Positions 55,310 through 64,000 of a stretch of 64,000 bases of DNA are shown piece by piece (position 1 is the first letter of the stretch; each line of letters starts with the position of its first letter). This DNA is from Glycomyces artemisiae (lineage in GTDB: Bacteria > Actinomycetota > Actinomycetes > Mycobacteriales > Micromonosporaceae). Made by a program: the position numbers and the translations under genes. Where the stretch lies: assembly GCF_003002955.1 (NCBI RefSeq), contig NZ_PVTJ01000005.1, positions 415,660 to 479,659 on the forward strand. The letters are read 5' to 3'. The notes under the pieces are model-generated. The model saw only the letters and a list, made by a program, of their open reading frames with translations. It was not told where the DNA came from and did no database searches.

Positions 55310-55332
55310 GTCTCTTGTGGCCTGGCCGGCCG

Positions 55333-56037
55333 CTAGGTCCACAGGGAGTAGTTGTTGCAGTTGAAGTTGTACCCGCCGGTCGACGAGGTGATCTCGAAGC
55401 CGAAGGCGATCTCGCCGATGGTCACCTGCGGCATGCGGCCGTTGGCGACCAGCCACTGGGCGTGCGCGGTGATGTCGACCCAGGTGTCGGTGGTGTGGTT
55501 GCGCGCCAGGAAGCTGTAGACCGCGTTCGACCCGTTGCTGCCCTGGTAGAACGCCCAGTTCTGGCCGCCGAGGCTGACGTCGGTGACGTAGGAGCCGATC
55601 GGGCCGACCGCGCCGTAGTACTGCGTCCAGATCATGATCTCGTAGTCGTGGCCGTTGCCCCACACGTCGTACGTGGTGCAGTAGGCCAGGTTCGAGCCCG
55701 AGGGCACGGTGACGTTGGTGTTCGCGGAGACGCTGCCCATGTTCCACACGTCGCGCCCGAGCTGGTAGGCGACGTGCGGGTAGGACTTGACGCCGCCGGT
55801 GTTGGGGTGATTGGCCCACACTCCCCAGTTCGAGTGGGAGTTCGCCCAGATGGACTGGTCGCCTGCGCCGCTGCCCCAGACGTGGTTGTTGACGGTGTAG
55901 GCGCCGTCGGTCCACTTCCCCCAGTCGTCGGAGGAGGACCACGTCGCGGCCTGCGCGGGGGACTGGAGGGCGCCGACGGCGCCCGCGGCGGCGAGCGGTG
56001 CCGCCAGTGCTGCGGTGAGGAGCGATCTGCGTTGCAT
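55333..56037 (-). CDS. Secreted GH12 endo-glucanase/xyloglucanase
   Basis: The 234-aa protein has a signal peptide (MQRRSLLTAALAAPLAAAGAVGALQSPAQA; possibly Tat). The GH12 beta-jelly-roll has nucleophile E133 in DYEIMIW and acid/base E215 in FGFEITSS, both diagnostic. It has no carbohydrate-binding module. It cleaves internal beta-1,4 bonds of glucan or xyloglucan outside the cell and complements the GH5 enzyme. The upstream region is AT-rich and contains a palindrome and a 10-mer shared with the GH2 promoter. Confidence 0.93.
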   Translation of the reverse strand: MQRRSLLTAALAAPLAAAGAVGALQSPAQAATWSSSDDWGKWTDGAYTVNNHVWGSGAGDQSIWANSHSNWGVWANHPNTGGVKSYPHVAYQLGRDVWNMGSVSANTNVTVPSGSNLAYCTTYDVWGNGHDYEIMIWTQYYGAVGPIGSYVTDVSLGGQNWAFYQGSNGSNAVYSFLARNHTTDTWVDITAHAQWLVANGRMPQVTIGEIAFGFEITSSTGGYNFNCNNYSLWT

Positions 56038-56109
56038 GCGGGACTTGCCTTTCTGTGGAGCGGCTTCGATCCACGACATTCGTAGATGCACGAACGTCGA
56101 TACAAGTGT

Positions 56110-56120
56110 TGATTAAATCA
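56110..56120. promoter_or_regulatory. Palindrome in the GH12 upstream region
   Basis: TGATTAAATCA is a perfect 11-bp palindrome around one A, about 75 bp before the GH12 start in an unusually AT-rich stretch. Confidence 0.4.
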
Positions 56121-56162
56121 TGCAACAAAGTCGATGTCTATATCTACCGACAACGGGCGTTT

Positions 56163-57149
56163 TTAGTTCTGCCTATTGACAAACGGATCGCCGCCCTCCA
56201 GGACCTCGTCGATCTCGCGCAGCTCCTCCTCGGCGAGGTGCAGGCCGTCGAGCGCGCCCAAGGTCGTGTCGAGCTGCTCGACCGAGCCCGCGCCGGTGAG
56301 GACCGAGGTCACCCGCTCGTCGCGCAGCGCCCACGCGAGGGCGAGCTGGGACAGGCGCTGGCCGCGCCGGTCCGCGATCGCCGACAGGGCGCGGAGCTTC
56401 GTCAGGAGGCCGTCGGTCAGGTCGGCCGCGGACAGGACCTCTCCCTTTGCGGCCCTTGAATCCGCGGGAATCGTGCCGTCCAGGTACCGGTCGGTCAGCA
56501 GGCCCATCGACAAGGGTGCGAACGCCACGCAGCCGACGCCCGCCTCCGCGAGCGTGTCGAGCAGCCCGTGCTCGATCGTCCTGGAAAGCATCGAGTAGTG
56601 CGCCTGGTGGACCAGGAGCGGCGCCTTCAGGTCGGCGAGGATCTTCGCCGCCTCCGCGGTCGACGGGCCGTCGTAGGAAGAGACGCCCGCGTAGAGCGCC
56701 TTGCCGCTGCGCACTGCGTCGGCGAGGGCGGTCAGGGTCTCCTCCAGCGGGGTCCGCGGGTCGGGCCGGTGGTGGTAGAAGACGTCGACGTAGTCGACGC
56801 CGAGCCGGGCCAGGGACTGGTCGAGCGAGGCGAGCAGGTGCTTCCGGGAGCCGAAGTCGCCGTAGGGCCCCGGCCACATGTCCCATCCGGCCTTCGTGGA
56901 CACCACGAGTTCGTCGCGGTGCCCGCGCAGGTCCTCGCGGAGGACGCGGCCGAAGCGCTCCTCGGCGGCCCCGGGCGGCGGGCCGTAGTTGTTCGCGAGG
57001 TCGAAGTGGGTCACCCCGGCGTCGAAGGCGCGGCGGATCATCGCGCGGGCGGCCGCGTCGCCGCCGTCGCCGAAGTGGTGCCACAGCCCGAACGAGATCA
57101 CGGGCAGGTCGAGGCCGCTGCGCCCGCACCGGCGGTACTCCATGGTCAT
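56163..57149 (-). CDS. Aldo/keto reductase
   Basis: The 328-aa NADPH-dependent oxidoreductase has the catalytic set of the family: D in FDLANNYGP with its tyrosine, K in VSTKAGWDM and H in FYHHRPDP. ALAWALRDERVTSVLTGAGSVEQL forms part of the cofactor site. It resembles YghZ-type reductases. Its start overlaps the stop of the RibD-like gene (ATGA), so the two are co-expressed. Confidence 0.9.
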   Translation of the reverse strand: MTMEYRRCGRSGLDLPVISFGLWHHFGDGGDAAARAMIRRAFDAGVTHFDLANNYGPPPGAAEERFGRVLREDLRGHRDELVVSTKAGWDMWPGPYGDFGSRKHLLASLDQSLARLGVDYVDVFYHHRPDPRTPLEETLTALADAVRSGKALYAGVSSYDGPSTAEAAKILADLKAPLLVHQAHYSMLSRTIEHGLLDTLAEAGVGCVAFAPLSMGLLTDRYLDGTIPADSRAAKGEVLSAADLTDGLLTKLRALSAIADRRGQRLSQLALAWALRDERVTSVLTGAGSVEQLDTTLGALDGLHLAEEELREIDEVLEGGDPFVNRQN

Positions 57150-57697
57150 TTCGCCGTCCGGTACGTGAGCATGACGATCCCGCTGTCCAGCGTGATCGCC
57201 TCGGCGAGCGCGAAACCGCCGGAGGACCCGGCGCGGTAGAGCAGGTCGGCGGGCGTGCCGGTGCCGAGGATGAACGGGTGGATCCACAGCCGCAGCTCGT
57301 CGAGCAGCCCGTTCGCCATGAGCTCGTGGGCGAGCGGCCCGAAGCCGTACTGCACGATGTCGCCGCCGGGCTGCCGCTTCAGGTCGGCGACGGCGGTGAC
57401 CGGGTCGCGGTCGATGACGTTCGTGTTGTTCCACTCCGGGTCCTTGAGCGTCGTGGAGACGACGTACTTCGGGAGCGCGTTCATCCTGTCGCCCATGGGG
57501 TTCCCGGCGAGGCCGGGCCATACCGACGCGAAGCTCTCGTACGTGCTGCGGCCCATGAGGACCGCGTCGCAGCGTTCGAGCAGCGCCGCCTGCATCCGGT
57601 TCCCGCGCTCGCCGAAGCCGCCCGTCGCGGGCCAGTGCTGCGGCTCCTGGATGACGCCGTCGAGCGAGATGTAGGTCGAGTTGATGACGTTCCGCAT
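57146..57697 (-). CDS. RibD C-terminal/YyaP-like reductase
   Basis: The 183-aa protein begins NSTYISLDGVIQEPQHW and has ALLERCDAVLMGRSTYESF, PKYVVSTTLKDPEW and YGFGPLAHELMANGLLDELRLWIHPFILGTG. These are features of dihydrofolate-reductase-like RibD_C family proteins. AGGAGGAA precedes the ATG. It is the first gene of an operon with the aldo/keto reductase and is divergent from the AraC regulator. Confidence 0.9.
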   Translation of the reverse strand: MRNVINSTYISLDGVIQEPQHWPATGGFGERGNRMQAALLERCDAVLMGRSTYESFASVWPGLAGNPMGDRMNALPKYVVSTTLKDPEWNNTNVIDRDPVTAVADLKRQPGGDIVQYGFGPLAHELMANGLLDELRLWIHPFILGTGTPADLLYRAGSSGGFALAEAITLDSGIVMLTYRTAK

Positions 57698-57731
57698 GGC
57701 GTGTTCCTCCTGATCACTTGCGGTCGCCTCG

Positions 57732-57789
57732 AACCTATGGGAGCGCGGGCGACCGGGACAGGCGATCGAACGCCATCTTTCGATAGGTT
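57732..57789. promoter_or_regulatory. Divergent -10 boxes TAGGTT between the RibD-like and AraC genes
   Basis: TAGGTT occurs at 57784-57789 on the plus strand, six bases before the AraC ATG, and again on the minus strand within AACCTAT (57732-57738). The two ATAGGTT copies form a 7-bp inverted repeat 44 bp apart. Confidence 0.5.
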
Positions 57790-57795
57790 GTCGCC

Positions 57796-58779
57796 ATGCA
57801 CCGCGTCGCCGTCATCGCCGTCGAAGGGGTCGCCGGGTTCGACCTGGTGGTCCCGAGCCAGGTGTTCGGCACGGCGCATTCGATGGACCGGCCGCCCGGG
57901 GCGCTGCTCGGCGCGCCGCTGTACGAGGTGATGGTCTGCGGCGACGGCCCCGGGCTGGCGGTGACGGCCGCGGGCGGCACCGAGCTGTTCCGCATCGCGC
58001 CCGCGCACGGCCTCGCCGACATCGCGGACGCCGACACCGTCGTCCTGCCCGGCATGCCGGTGTCCGACGCGGTCCCCGACGTGCTGCTCGCGAGCGTCCG
58101 CGCCGCCTACGAGCGCGGCGCGCGCCTGGTGGCGGTGTGCAACGGCGCGTTCGTGCTCGCGCAGACCGGCCTCCTCGACGGGCGCCGCGCGACCTGCCAC
58201 TGGACCGACATCGACGCGTTCGCGCAGCGGTTCCCGCAGGTGGAGGCGGTCCCCGACGTGCTGTACGTGCAGGACGGCCGCCTGGTCACCACCGCCGGCG
58301 CCGCCACGGGCCTCGACGTGTGCCTGCACCTGATCCGGCAGGACTTCGGCTCCGCGGTCGCCGACGAGGTCGCCCGCCACTTCGTGGCGACGCCCCAGCG
58401 CGACGCGGCCCAGGCGCAGCTCGTGGCCCACAAGGAGCCGCGCGACGACGGCGAGTCCCTGGAGCCGACGATGCAGTGGCTGCGGCGCCACCTCGGCGAC
58501 CCGGTGACCTTGGCGGACATCGCAAAGCACGCCGGAGTCTCCGCCCGCACCCTCAACCGCCGCTTCCGCGACCAGACCGGCACCACCCCGATGCAGTGGC
58601 GCCTGCGCCTCCGCGTCCACCGCGCCCAGACCCTCCTGGAGACGACCGCCCTCCCGGTCGAGGAGATCGCCCGCCACTGCGGCTTTGGCACCTCAATAGC
58701 CCTGCGGCAGCACTTCGCCCGCCTCGTCGGCATGCCGCCCCTCGCCTACCGCCGTGCCTTCCAAGTCCGGCAGGGCTAG
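57796..58779 (+). CDS. GlxA/FtrA-type AraC regulator with DJ-1/PfpI domain
   Basis: The 327-aa protein has an N-terminal DJ-1/PfpI-like domain (VAVIAVEGVAGFDLVVPSQVFG, VAVCNGAFVLAQTGLLDGRRAT, CNGAF containing the nucleophile-elbow cysteine). The C-terminal AraC HTH is TLADIAKHAGVSARTLNRRFRDQTGTTPMQWRL and PVEEIARHCGFGTSIALRQHF. It probably senses a small molecule and controls the divergent oxidoreductase operon. The start appears leaderless. Its stop overlaps that of the convergent IclR gene. Confidence 0.92.
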   Translation: MHRVAVIAVEGVAGFDLVVPSQVFGTAHSMDRPPGALLGAPLYEVMVCGDGPGLAVTAAGGTELFRIAPAHGLADIADADTVVLPGMPVSDAVPDVLLASVRAAYERGARLVAVCNGAFVLAQTGLLDGRRATCHWTDIDAFAQRFPQVEAVPDVLYVQDGRLVTTAGAATGLDVCLHLIRQDFGSAVADEVARHFVATPQRDAAQAQLVAHKEPRDDGESLEPTMQWLRRHLGDPVTLADIAKHAGVSARTLNRRFRDQTGTTPMQWRLRLRVHRAQTLLETTALPVEEIARHCGFGTSIALRQHFARLVGMPPLAYRRAFQVRQG

Positions 58780-59561
58780 GGCTGTGCGGAGTCGCCGCCG
58801 CGGTCCGGACCCGCGTGCCGGTCGTCCAGTTCGTCCCGCAGCCGGGCGGCGGCGTCCATGAGCGCCGCCGCCGCCCGCGCCACCAGCGCGTCGGTCATGC
58901 GCGGCGCGGGCCCGGACACGGAGATCGCGAACCGCACTCCGGCGGTGAAGGGGACCGCCACGCAGCGGACGCCCAGCTCCATCTCGCCGTCGTCGACCGC
59001 GTAGCCGCGCTCGCGGACGGCGGCGAGCTCGCGGACCATCCGCTCGGGGTCGGTGATCGTCGTGTCGGTGAACCGGGGCATCCCCGTGCGGCGCAACAGG
59101 TCCCGCACGGTCTCGTCGGGGAGCCGGGAGAGCAGGGCCTTGCCGACCCCGGTGCTGTGCAACGGGACCCGGCTGCCGACCTCGGTGAACATGCGCATCG
59201 AGTGGGTCCCGGCGACCTGCGCGACGTACTCGGCGGCGTCGGCGGCGAACACCGCCAGGTTCGCGGTCTCCCCGAGCTCGACGGCGACCGCGCGGAGCAC
59301 GGGCCGGGCGCGGCGGCCCAGCAGGGCGTTCGCGCTCGCGCCCATGCGCGCGATGCGGGTGCCGAGCATGTAGCGGCGGTCGGGCAGCTGGTGCGCCCAG
59401 CCCCGGTCGACCAGCGTCCGCAGCAGTCGGTGGATCGTCCCGGCGGGGAGCCCGGTGGCCGCGGCGAGCTCGCCGATGCCCACCGCGTCCCCCGCGGCGT
59501 CGAGCGCTTCCAGCAGCGCGAGCGCCCGCTCGACGGACTGCACCCCGGTCCCTCGGGCCAT
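58776..59561 (-). CDS. IclR-family regulator of the glycolate operon
   Basis: The 261-aa protein has the IclR winged helix (VQSVERALALLEALDAAGDAVGIGELAAATGLPAGTIHRLLRTLVDRGWAH) and effector domain (HSTGVGKALLSRLPDETVRDLL, VRCVAVPFTAGVRFAISVSGP). It is divergent from glcD across 96 bp, a position like that of glycolate/glyoxylate regulators. Its end overlaps the AraC gene end by four bases on the opposite strand. Confidence 0.92.
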   Translation of the reverse strand: MARGTGVQSVERALALLEALDAAGDAVGIGELAAATGLPAGTIHRLLRTLVDRGWAHQLPDRRYMLGTRIARMGASANALLGRRARPVLRAVAVELGETANLAVFAADAAEYVAQVAGTHSMRMFTEVGSRVPLHSTGVGKALLSRLPDETVRDLLRRTGMPRFTDTTITDPERMVRELAAVRERGYAVDDGEMELGVRCVAVPFTAGVRFAISVSGPAPRMTDALVARAAAALMDAAARLRDELDDRHAGPDRGGDSAQP

Positions 59562-59590
59562 CGGTCCCTCCGATTCCTGATGTCAAGCGA

Positions 59591-59619
59591 TTGCCATCGA
59601 TATGGCGTCCCGGTACGCT
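59591..59619 (+). promoter_or_regulatory. Promoter of the glycolate operon
   Basis: TTGCCA (59591-59596) and TACGCT (59614-59619) are exactly 17 bp apart. GCCAT and ATGGC (59593-59606) form an inverted repeat overlapping the -35 box, a likely IclR operator. A further TTCC/GGAA pair lies at 59640-59654. Confidence 0.6.
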
Positions 59620-59657
59620 ACACCTATGCGAAATCAGTATTCCACCATGCGGAACCG

Positions 59658-61064
59658 ATGATGGATTCGCATGTCGCAAGCCTCCGCTCCGCGCTCGGCG
59701 ACGACGCCCTGGTCACCGACCCCGCCGCGATGGAGCCCTACCGCCGGGACCGCGCCCTCGACCCCGACGCGGGCGTGCCGCTCGCCGTGGTGCTCCCCGA
59801 GACCACCGCGCAGGTCCAGGCCGCGATCCGCTGGGCCGCCGAGCACCGCGTCCCTGTGACGCCCCGCGGCGCCGGGACCGGCCTGTCCGGCGGCGCGACC
59901 GCCGTCCACGGCGGCATCGTCCTGAGCACCGAGCGCATGCGGGCCATCGCGGTCGACCCGGTCACCCGCATGGCGACCGTCCAACCCGGACTGCTCAACG
60001 CCGAAGTGAAGGCCGCCGCGGCCGCGCACGGCCTCTGGTACCCGCCCGATCCGGCGTCCTTCGAGATCTGCTCCATCGGCGGCAACGCCGCCACCAACGC
60101 GGGCGGCCTGTGCTGCGTCAAGTACGGCGTCACCGCCGACTACATCCTCGGCGCCGAGGTCGTGCTCGCCGACGGCCGCGCCGTCCGCGTCGGCGGCCCG
60201 CGCCTCAAGGACGTCGCGGGCCTGTCGATGCTCGACCTGTTCGTCGGCAGTGAAGGCACCCTCGGCGTCATCACCGAGCTGACCCTCCGCCTCCTCCCGG
60301 CCCCGCCCCCGCCGCGGACCGTCGTCGCCTGGTTCGACGACACCGAAGGCGCGGCCGCCGCCGTCCAGCAGATCGCCTCGCGCATCCGCCCCTCGATGCT
60401 CGAATACATGGACCGCATCGCCGTCAACGCCGTCGAAGACGTCCTCGGCGCGGGCCTGCACCGCGACGCCGCCGCGCTCGTCGTCGCCCGCTCCGACGAC
60501 CAGCACCCCGACGGCGCCGAGATCGCCGTCATGCTCGACGCGCTGACCGCGCACGGCGCCCGCGAAGCCTTCGAGGCCCCCGATCCCGAAGCGGGCGAAC
60601 GGTTCGCGCACGCCCGCCGGATCGCCATCCCCGCGGTCGAGCGCCTCGGCCCCCTCCTGCTCGAAGACGTCGGCGTCTCCCTGCCGCGCTTCGGCGAGCT
60701 CGTTGCGGGCGTCGAGGCCATCGCGCGCGATCGGGACGTGACCATCGCGTTCATCGCGCACGCCGGGGACGGCAACACCCACCCCCTCGTCGTGTGCGAC
60801 CCGGCCGACCCCTCCCGGAACGAGCGCGCCCGCCTCGCCTACGGCGAGATCATGGACCTCGCGATCCGCTTGGGCGGCACCATCACCGGCGAGCACGGCG
60901 TCGGCCGCCTCAAGCGCCCGTGGCTCGCCGCGCAGATCGGCGACGACCTGCTCGACATCTCCCTGCGCGTCAAGCGGGCCCTCGACCCCGACGGCATCCT
61001 CAACCCCGGAACGATCTTCGCGGCCGACGACACCGCACCGACTAGACGAGGACAATCAGCATGA
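59658..61064 (+). CDS. glcD: Glycolate oxidase FAD subunit
   Basis: The 468-aa flavoprotein has the FAD_binding_4 motif [47 protein letters not shown] and a C-terminal FAD-oxidase domain with [14 protein letters not shown] and [14 protein letters not shown]. It oxidises glycolate (or D-lactate) to glyoxylate. ATGs at 59658 and 59661 are both possible; the GGAA before them fits the second a little better. No glcE or glcF genes follow, so the electron acceptor route must differ from the three-subunit enzyme. It is translationally coupled to malate synthase by an ATGA overlap. Confidence 0.9.
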   Translation: MMDSHVASLRSALGDDALVTDPAAMEPYRRDRALDPDAGVPLAVVLPETTAQVQAAIRWAAEHRVPVTPRGAGTGLSGGATAVHGGIVLSTERMRAIAVDPVTRMATVQPGLLNAEVKAAAAAHGLWYPPDPASFEICSIGGNAATNAGGLCCVKYGVTADYILGAEVVLADGRAVRVGGPRLKDVAGLSMLDLFVGSEGTLGVITELTLRLLPAPPPPRTVVAWFDDTEGAAAAVQQIASRIRPSMLEYMDRIAVNAVEDVLGAGLHRDAAALVVARSDDQHPDGAEIAVMLDALTAHGAREAFEAPDPEAGERFAHARRIAIPAVERLGPLLLEDVGVSLPRFGELVAGVEAIARDRDVTIAFIAHAGDGNTHPLVVCDPADPSRNERARLAYGEIMDLAIRLGGTITGEHGVGRLKRPWLAAQIGDDLLDISLRVKRALDPDGILNPGTIFAADDTAPTRRGQSA

Positions 61065-63226
61065 CCCGAATCGACGCCGGCGGCCTCGCCGTCGACCGCG
61101 ACCTGCACGCGTTCGTGGAGGAGGAACTCCTCCCCGGGACGCCGATCGAGCCGCGCGAGTTCTGGGAGGGGTTCGCCCGCATCGTCGCCGACCTCGGCCC
61201 CCGCAACCGGGCCCTGCTCGCCGAGCGCGACAGGCTCCAGGCGGCGATCGACCGCTGGCACGCCGACCACCCGTCCCCTGTGGACCCCGACGAGTACCGC
61301 GCGTTCCTCGAATCGATCGGCTACCTGCGTCCCGAACCGGCCGACGTCACCGTCACCACCGCGGACGTGGACGACGAGGTCGCCCGCCTCGCCGGGCCGC
61401 AGCTCGTCGTCCCGGTCTCCAACGCCCGCTACGCGCTCAACGCCGCGAACGCCCGCTGGGGCTCCCTCTACGACGCGCTGTACGGCACCGACGCGCTCCC
61501 CGGCGAGGCTGCGCCCGGCGGCTACGACGCCGCCCGCGGCGCCCAGGTCATCGCCTACGCCAAGGCGTTTCTCGACGAGGCCGCCCCGCTCGCGAGCGGC
61601 TCCCACGCCGAGGTCGTGTCCTACGAGGTCGCCGACGGCGCGCTGGCCGCGACGCTCGCATCGGGGGAGCGGACCGCGCTCGCCGACGCCGCCCGCTTCG
61701 CCGGGCACCGCGGCGACCCGCGCAGCCCTGAACGCATCCTGCTGCGCCACAACGGCCTCCACATCGAACTCGCCTTCGACCGGTCGAGCACCGTCGGCGC
61801 CGCGGACCCCGCGGGCCTCGCCGACGTGGCCCTGGAATCGGCCCTGACCGCGATCGTCGACTTCGAGGACTCCGTCGCCGCGGTCGACGCCGAGGACAAG
61901 CTCGCCGCCTACCGCAACTGGCTCGGGCTCAACCGCGGCGACCTGGAGGCCCGCTTCGACAAGCGCGGCCGCACTGTCGTCCGCACCCTGGAGGACGACC
62001 GCCGCTACACCGCGCCCGACGGCACCGAACTCGCGGTCCCCGGCCGGGCGGTGCTCTTCGCCCGCAACGTCGGCCACCTCATGACCACCGACGCGATCCT
62101 GGACGCCGACGGCGCCGAGATCGGCGAGGGCATCATGGACGCCGTCCTCACCGCCCTCGCCGCCTTGCCCGGCCGCGACGCCGCGAACCCCCGCCGCAAC
62201 GGGCGCTACGGCTCGGTCTACATCGTCAAGCCGAAGATGCACGGCCCCGACGAGGTCGCCCTGACCGTGGACCTCTTCGCCCGCGTCGAATCCCTCCTGC
62301 ACCTGCCGGCCGGCACGATCAAGCTCGGCCTCATGGACGAGGAGCGGCGCACCACCCTCAACCTCAAGGCCTGCATCGCGGAGGCGGCCGACCGGCTCGT
62401 CTTCATCAACACCGGGTTCCTCGACCGCTCCGGCGACGAGATCCACACCTCCTTCGCGGCCGGGGCCTTCGTCCGCAAGGCCGACATGAAGTCCCAGCGG
62501 TGGATCGCCGCCTACGAGGACCAGAACGTCGACATCGGACTCGAAGTCGGCCTGCCCGGGCACGGGCAGATCGGCAAGGGCATGTGGGCGATGCCCGACC
62601 TCATGGCCGCGATGCTCGACCAGAAGATCGCGCACCCCCGCGCGGGGGCCGACACCGCCTGGGTCCCTTCGCCGACCGCCGCCACGCTGCATGCGCTGCA
62701 CTACCACCGGGTCGACGTGGCCGAACGCCAGCGCGAACTCGCCGGACGCCCGCGAGCCGCGCTCGGCGACCTCCTCCAGATCGCGGTGGTCGACAAGCCC
62801 GAATGGACCGGCGAGGAGATCCGGGAGGAGCTCGACAACAACCTCCAGTCGCTCCTCGGGTACGTCGTGCGCTGGGTCGACCAGGGCGTCGGCTGCTCCA
62901 AGGTCCCCGACCTCCACCAGGTCGCGCTCATGGAGGACCGGGCCACGCTGCGCATCTCCAGCCAGCTCGTCGCGAACTGGCTGCGCCACGGCGTGGTCAC
63001 CGAAGACCAAGTGCGCGAAAGCCTCCGCCGGATGGCCGCCGTCGTCGACGAGCAGAACCGCGACGACCCCGCGTACCGGCCGATGAGCGCCGACTTCGCG
63101 GCGAGCATCGCGTTCCAGGCCGCCTCGGACCTGGTCTTCCTCGGCGACCGCCAGCCGAACGGGTACACCGAGCCGATCCTTCACCGGCGCCGCCGTGAAG
63201 TGAAGTCCGCAGGCGGCTCCGCATGA
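61061..63226 (+). CDS. glcB: Malate synthase G
   Basis: The 721-aa enzyme condenses glyoxylate with acetyl-CoA to malate. Typical G-isoform segments are [99 protein letters not shown] and [18 protein letters not shown]. It follows glcD directly and would remove the glyoxylate that glcD makes. Confidence 0.96.
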   Translation: MTRIDAGGLAVDRDLHAFVEEELLPGTPIEPREFWEGFARIVADLGPRNRALLAERDRLQAAIDRWHADHPSPVDPDEYRAFLESIGYLRPEPADVTVTTADVDDEVARLAGPQLVVPVSNARYALNAANARWGSLYDALYGTDALPGEAAPGGYDAARGAQVIAYAKAFLDEAAPLASGSHAEVVSYEVADGALAATLASGERTALADAARFAGHRGDPRSPERILLRHNGLHIELAFDRSSTVGAADPAGLADVALESALTAIVDFEDSVAAVDAEDKLAAYRNWLGLNRGDLEARFDKRGRTVVRTLEDDRRYTAPDGTELAVPGRAVLFARNVGHLMTTDAILDADGAEIGEGIMDAVLTALAALPGRDAANPRRNGRYGSVYIVKPKMHGPDEVALTVDLFARVESLLHLPAGTIKLGLMDEERRTTLNLKACIAEAADRLVFINTGFLDRSGDEIHTSFAAGAFVRKADMKSQRWIAAYEDQNVDIGLEVGLPGHGQIGKGMWAMPDLMAAMLDQKIAHPRAGADTAWVPSPTAATLHALHYHRVDVAERQRELAGRPRAALGDLLQIAVVDKPEWTGEEIREELDNNLQSLLGYVVRWVDQGVGCSKVPDLHQVALMEDRATLRISSQLVANWLRHGVVTEDQVRESLRRMAAVVDEQNRDDPAYRPMSADFAASIAFQAASDLVFLGDRQPNGYTEPILHRRRREVKSAGGSA

Positions 63227-63252
63227 GCGCCGCCGCATCGAGAGGAGACGCC

Positions 63253-63684
63253 ATGCCGCAGTTCGTCGAGACCGCCGCGGTGAGCCACACGTCCGCGCAG
63301 GCCCTGGTCGCCGCCGCGATCGAGGAGGGCGCCCGACTCGGCGTCGCGGTCGCGGTGACCGTGGTCGACCCGGCCCTGGGCCTGGTCGCCTACGTCCGCG
63401 CCGACGGCACCACGCCGCACAGCGTGGAGACGAGCAGGCGGAAGGCCAACACCGGTGCCTCGACCCGCAAGCCCTCCGGATGGATGCCGGACGACCTCGC
63501 CGTCGCGCTGCCGCTCGGCACCGACAACCTCCTCACCAACGTCCGCGGCGGCTTCCCGCTCAAGGCCGAGGGCCGCCACCTCGGCGGCTTCGGCGTCGCC
63601 GGAGGCACCCCGGCCCAGGACGCCGAGATCGCGCTGGCCGCGCTCGCCCGCGAAGGCTTCGACGTGCCGGAGGCCGCCTCGTGA
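63253..63684 (+). CDS. glcG: GlcG/HbpS-family protein
   Basis: The 143-aa protein has the DUF336 pattern: [85 protein letters not shown]. The role is uncertain: in some species related proteins bind haem. AGAGGAG lies before the ATG at 63253, which I prefer to the overlapping in-frame ATG at 63223. It ends by overlapping the next gene. Confidence 0.85.
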   Translation: MPQFVETAAVSHTSAQALVAAAIEEGARLGVAVAVTVVDPALGLVAYVRADGTTPHSVETSRRKANTGASTRKPSGWMPDDLAVALPLGTDNLLTNVRGGFPLKAEGRHLGGFGVAGGTPAQDAEIALAALAREGFDVPEAAS

Positions 63685-64000
63685 TCATCGATAAAGCAGA
63701 GGTCATCGTCACGAGTCCGGATCGGAATTTCGTGACGTTGAAGCTGACGACCGACGAGGGTTTGACCGGGTTGGGTGATGCGACGTTGAACGGCCGCGAG
63801 CTGGCGGTGGTGTCGTATCTGTCCGATCATGTGGTGCCGCTGCTGCTGGGTCGGGACGCGCACCGGATCGAGGACACCTGGCAGTTCCTGTACCGCTCCG
63901 CGTACTGGCGGCGCGGCCCGGTCACCATGGCCGCGATCGCCGCGGTCGACATGGCCCTGTGGGACCTCAAAGGCAAAGCCGCCGGGATGCCGGTCTACCA
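63681..64000 (+). CDS. Mannonate dehydratase/RspA-type enolase-superfamily protein (cut by window end)
   Basis: The visible 107 residues ([80 protein letters not shown]) match the N-terminus of ManD/RspA acid-sugar dehydratases. GGAGG precedes the GTG, which overlaps the glcG stop by four bases (GTGA). The first roughly 60 codons use many T/A-ending and TTG codons, unlike both neighbours. The catalytic domain lies outside the window, so D-mannonate as substrate is only likely. Confidence 0.85.
   Translation, partial: MIIDKAEVIVTSPDRNFVTLKLTTDEGLTGLGDATLNGRELAVVSYLSDHVVPLLLGRDAHRIEDTWQFLYRSAYWRRGPVTMAAIAAVDMALWDLKGKAAGMPVY

Overview
The window is chromosomal DNA from a high-GC actinobacterium. 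Codon third positions are almost all G or C, GTG starts are common, export signals are often twin-arginine (Tat), and several families are typical of actinobacteria: DUF2332, DUF6518, HTH-NB-ARC-TPR regulators, RskA-type anti-sigma factors and PLL-like propellers. The content suggests a saprophyte that lives on plant cell walls. A Glycomyces- or Micromonosporales-like host is only a guess. I found 56 protein genes, two of them cut by the window ends, and no rRNA, tRNA, CRISPR array or insertion sequence.

Layout. (1) 1-4799: a possible conflict/signalling island with a minus-strand P-loop NTPase (cut at the window start), facing a GT4 glycosyltransferase and an NB-ARC/TPR STAND protein. (2) 4876-13607: epoxide hydrolase, then a LacI regulator divergent from a sugar ABC importer (binding protein plus two permeases, no ATPase), a serine beta-lactamase-fold hydrolase, and DUF6518 and DUF2332 proteins. 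(3) 13645-21095: a second sugar importer operon on the minus strand, with its own LacI regulator, a GH36 alpha-galactosidase and a secreted propeller protein. (4) 21334-33376: a plant-polysaccharide island with a secreted clan GH-A enzyme + CBM13, a secreted GH2 beta-galactosidase + CBM13, GH127 beta-L-arabinofuranosidase and GH120 beta-xylosidase without export signals, and a secreted CBM2-GH5-CBM_X2-CBM46 glucanase. A GH12 glucanase lies at 55333. Together these fit xyloglucan/arabinoxylan breakdown outside the cell, uptake of oligosaccharides and completion inside. (5) 33553-49021: housekeeping and stress genes, including a stand-alone GTP cyclohydrolase I facing a cysteine-rich HTH regulator, a TetR/oxidoreductase pair, an ECF sigma/anti-sigma pair facing a lipoprotein-cytochrome b pair, Trk and NhaA ion transporters, and a GbsR/MarR-monooxygenase pair. 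(6) 49231-58779: RarA, a Tat-exported NlpC-like protein, an XRE-NB-ARC-TPR regulator, a zinc-motif TetR, GNAT, GH12, an aldo/keto reductase with a RibD-like reductase, and a GlxA-type AraC regulator. (7) 58776-64000: an IclR regulator divergent from a glycolate operon (glcD, glcB, glcG) that runs into a mannonate-dehydratase-type gene cut by the window end.

Regulatory DNA is unusually legible. Perfect or near-perfect inverted repeats lie in most divergent intergenic regions: 7242, 21166, 34649, 39048, 54553 and 59593. Two divergent promoters at 41683-41746 share an identical CAATC-N17-CGTAT architecture, suggesting autoregulation by the ECF sigma factor. At least a dozen genes appear leaderless, with a TANNNT-like -10 box 6-8 nt before the start codon. 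Several convergent gene pairs are separated by strong hairpins.
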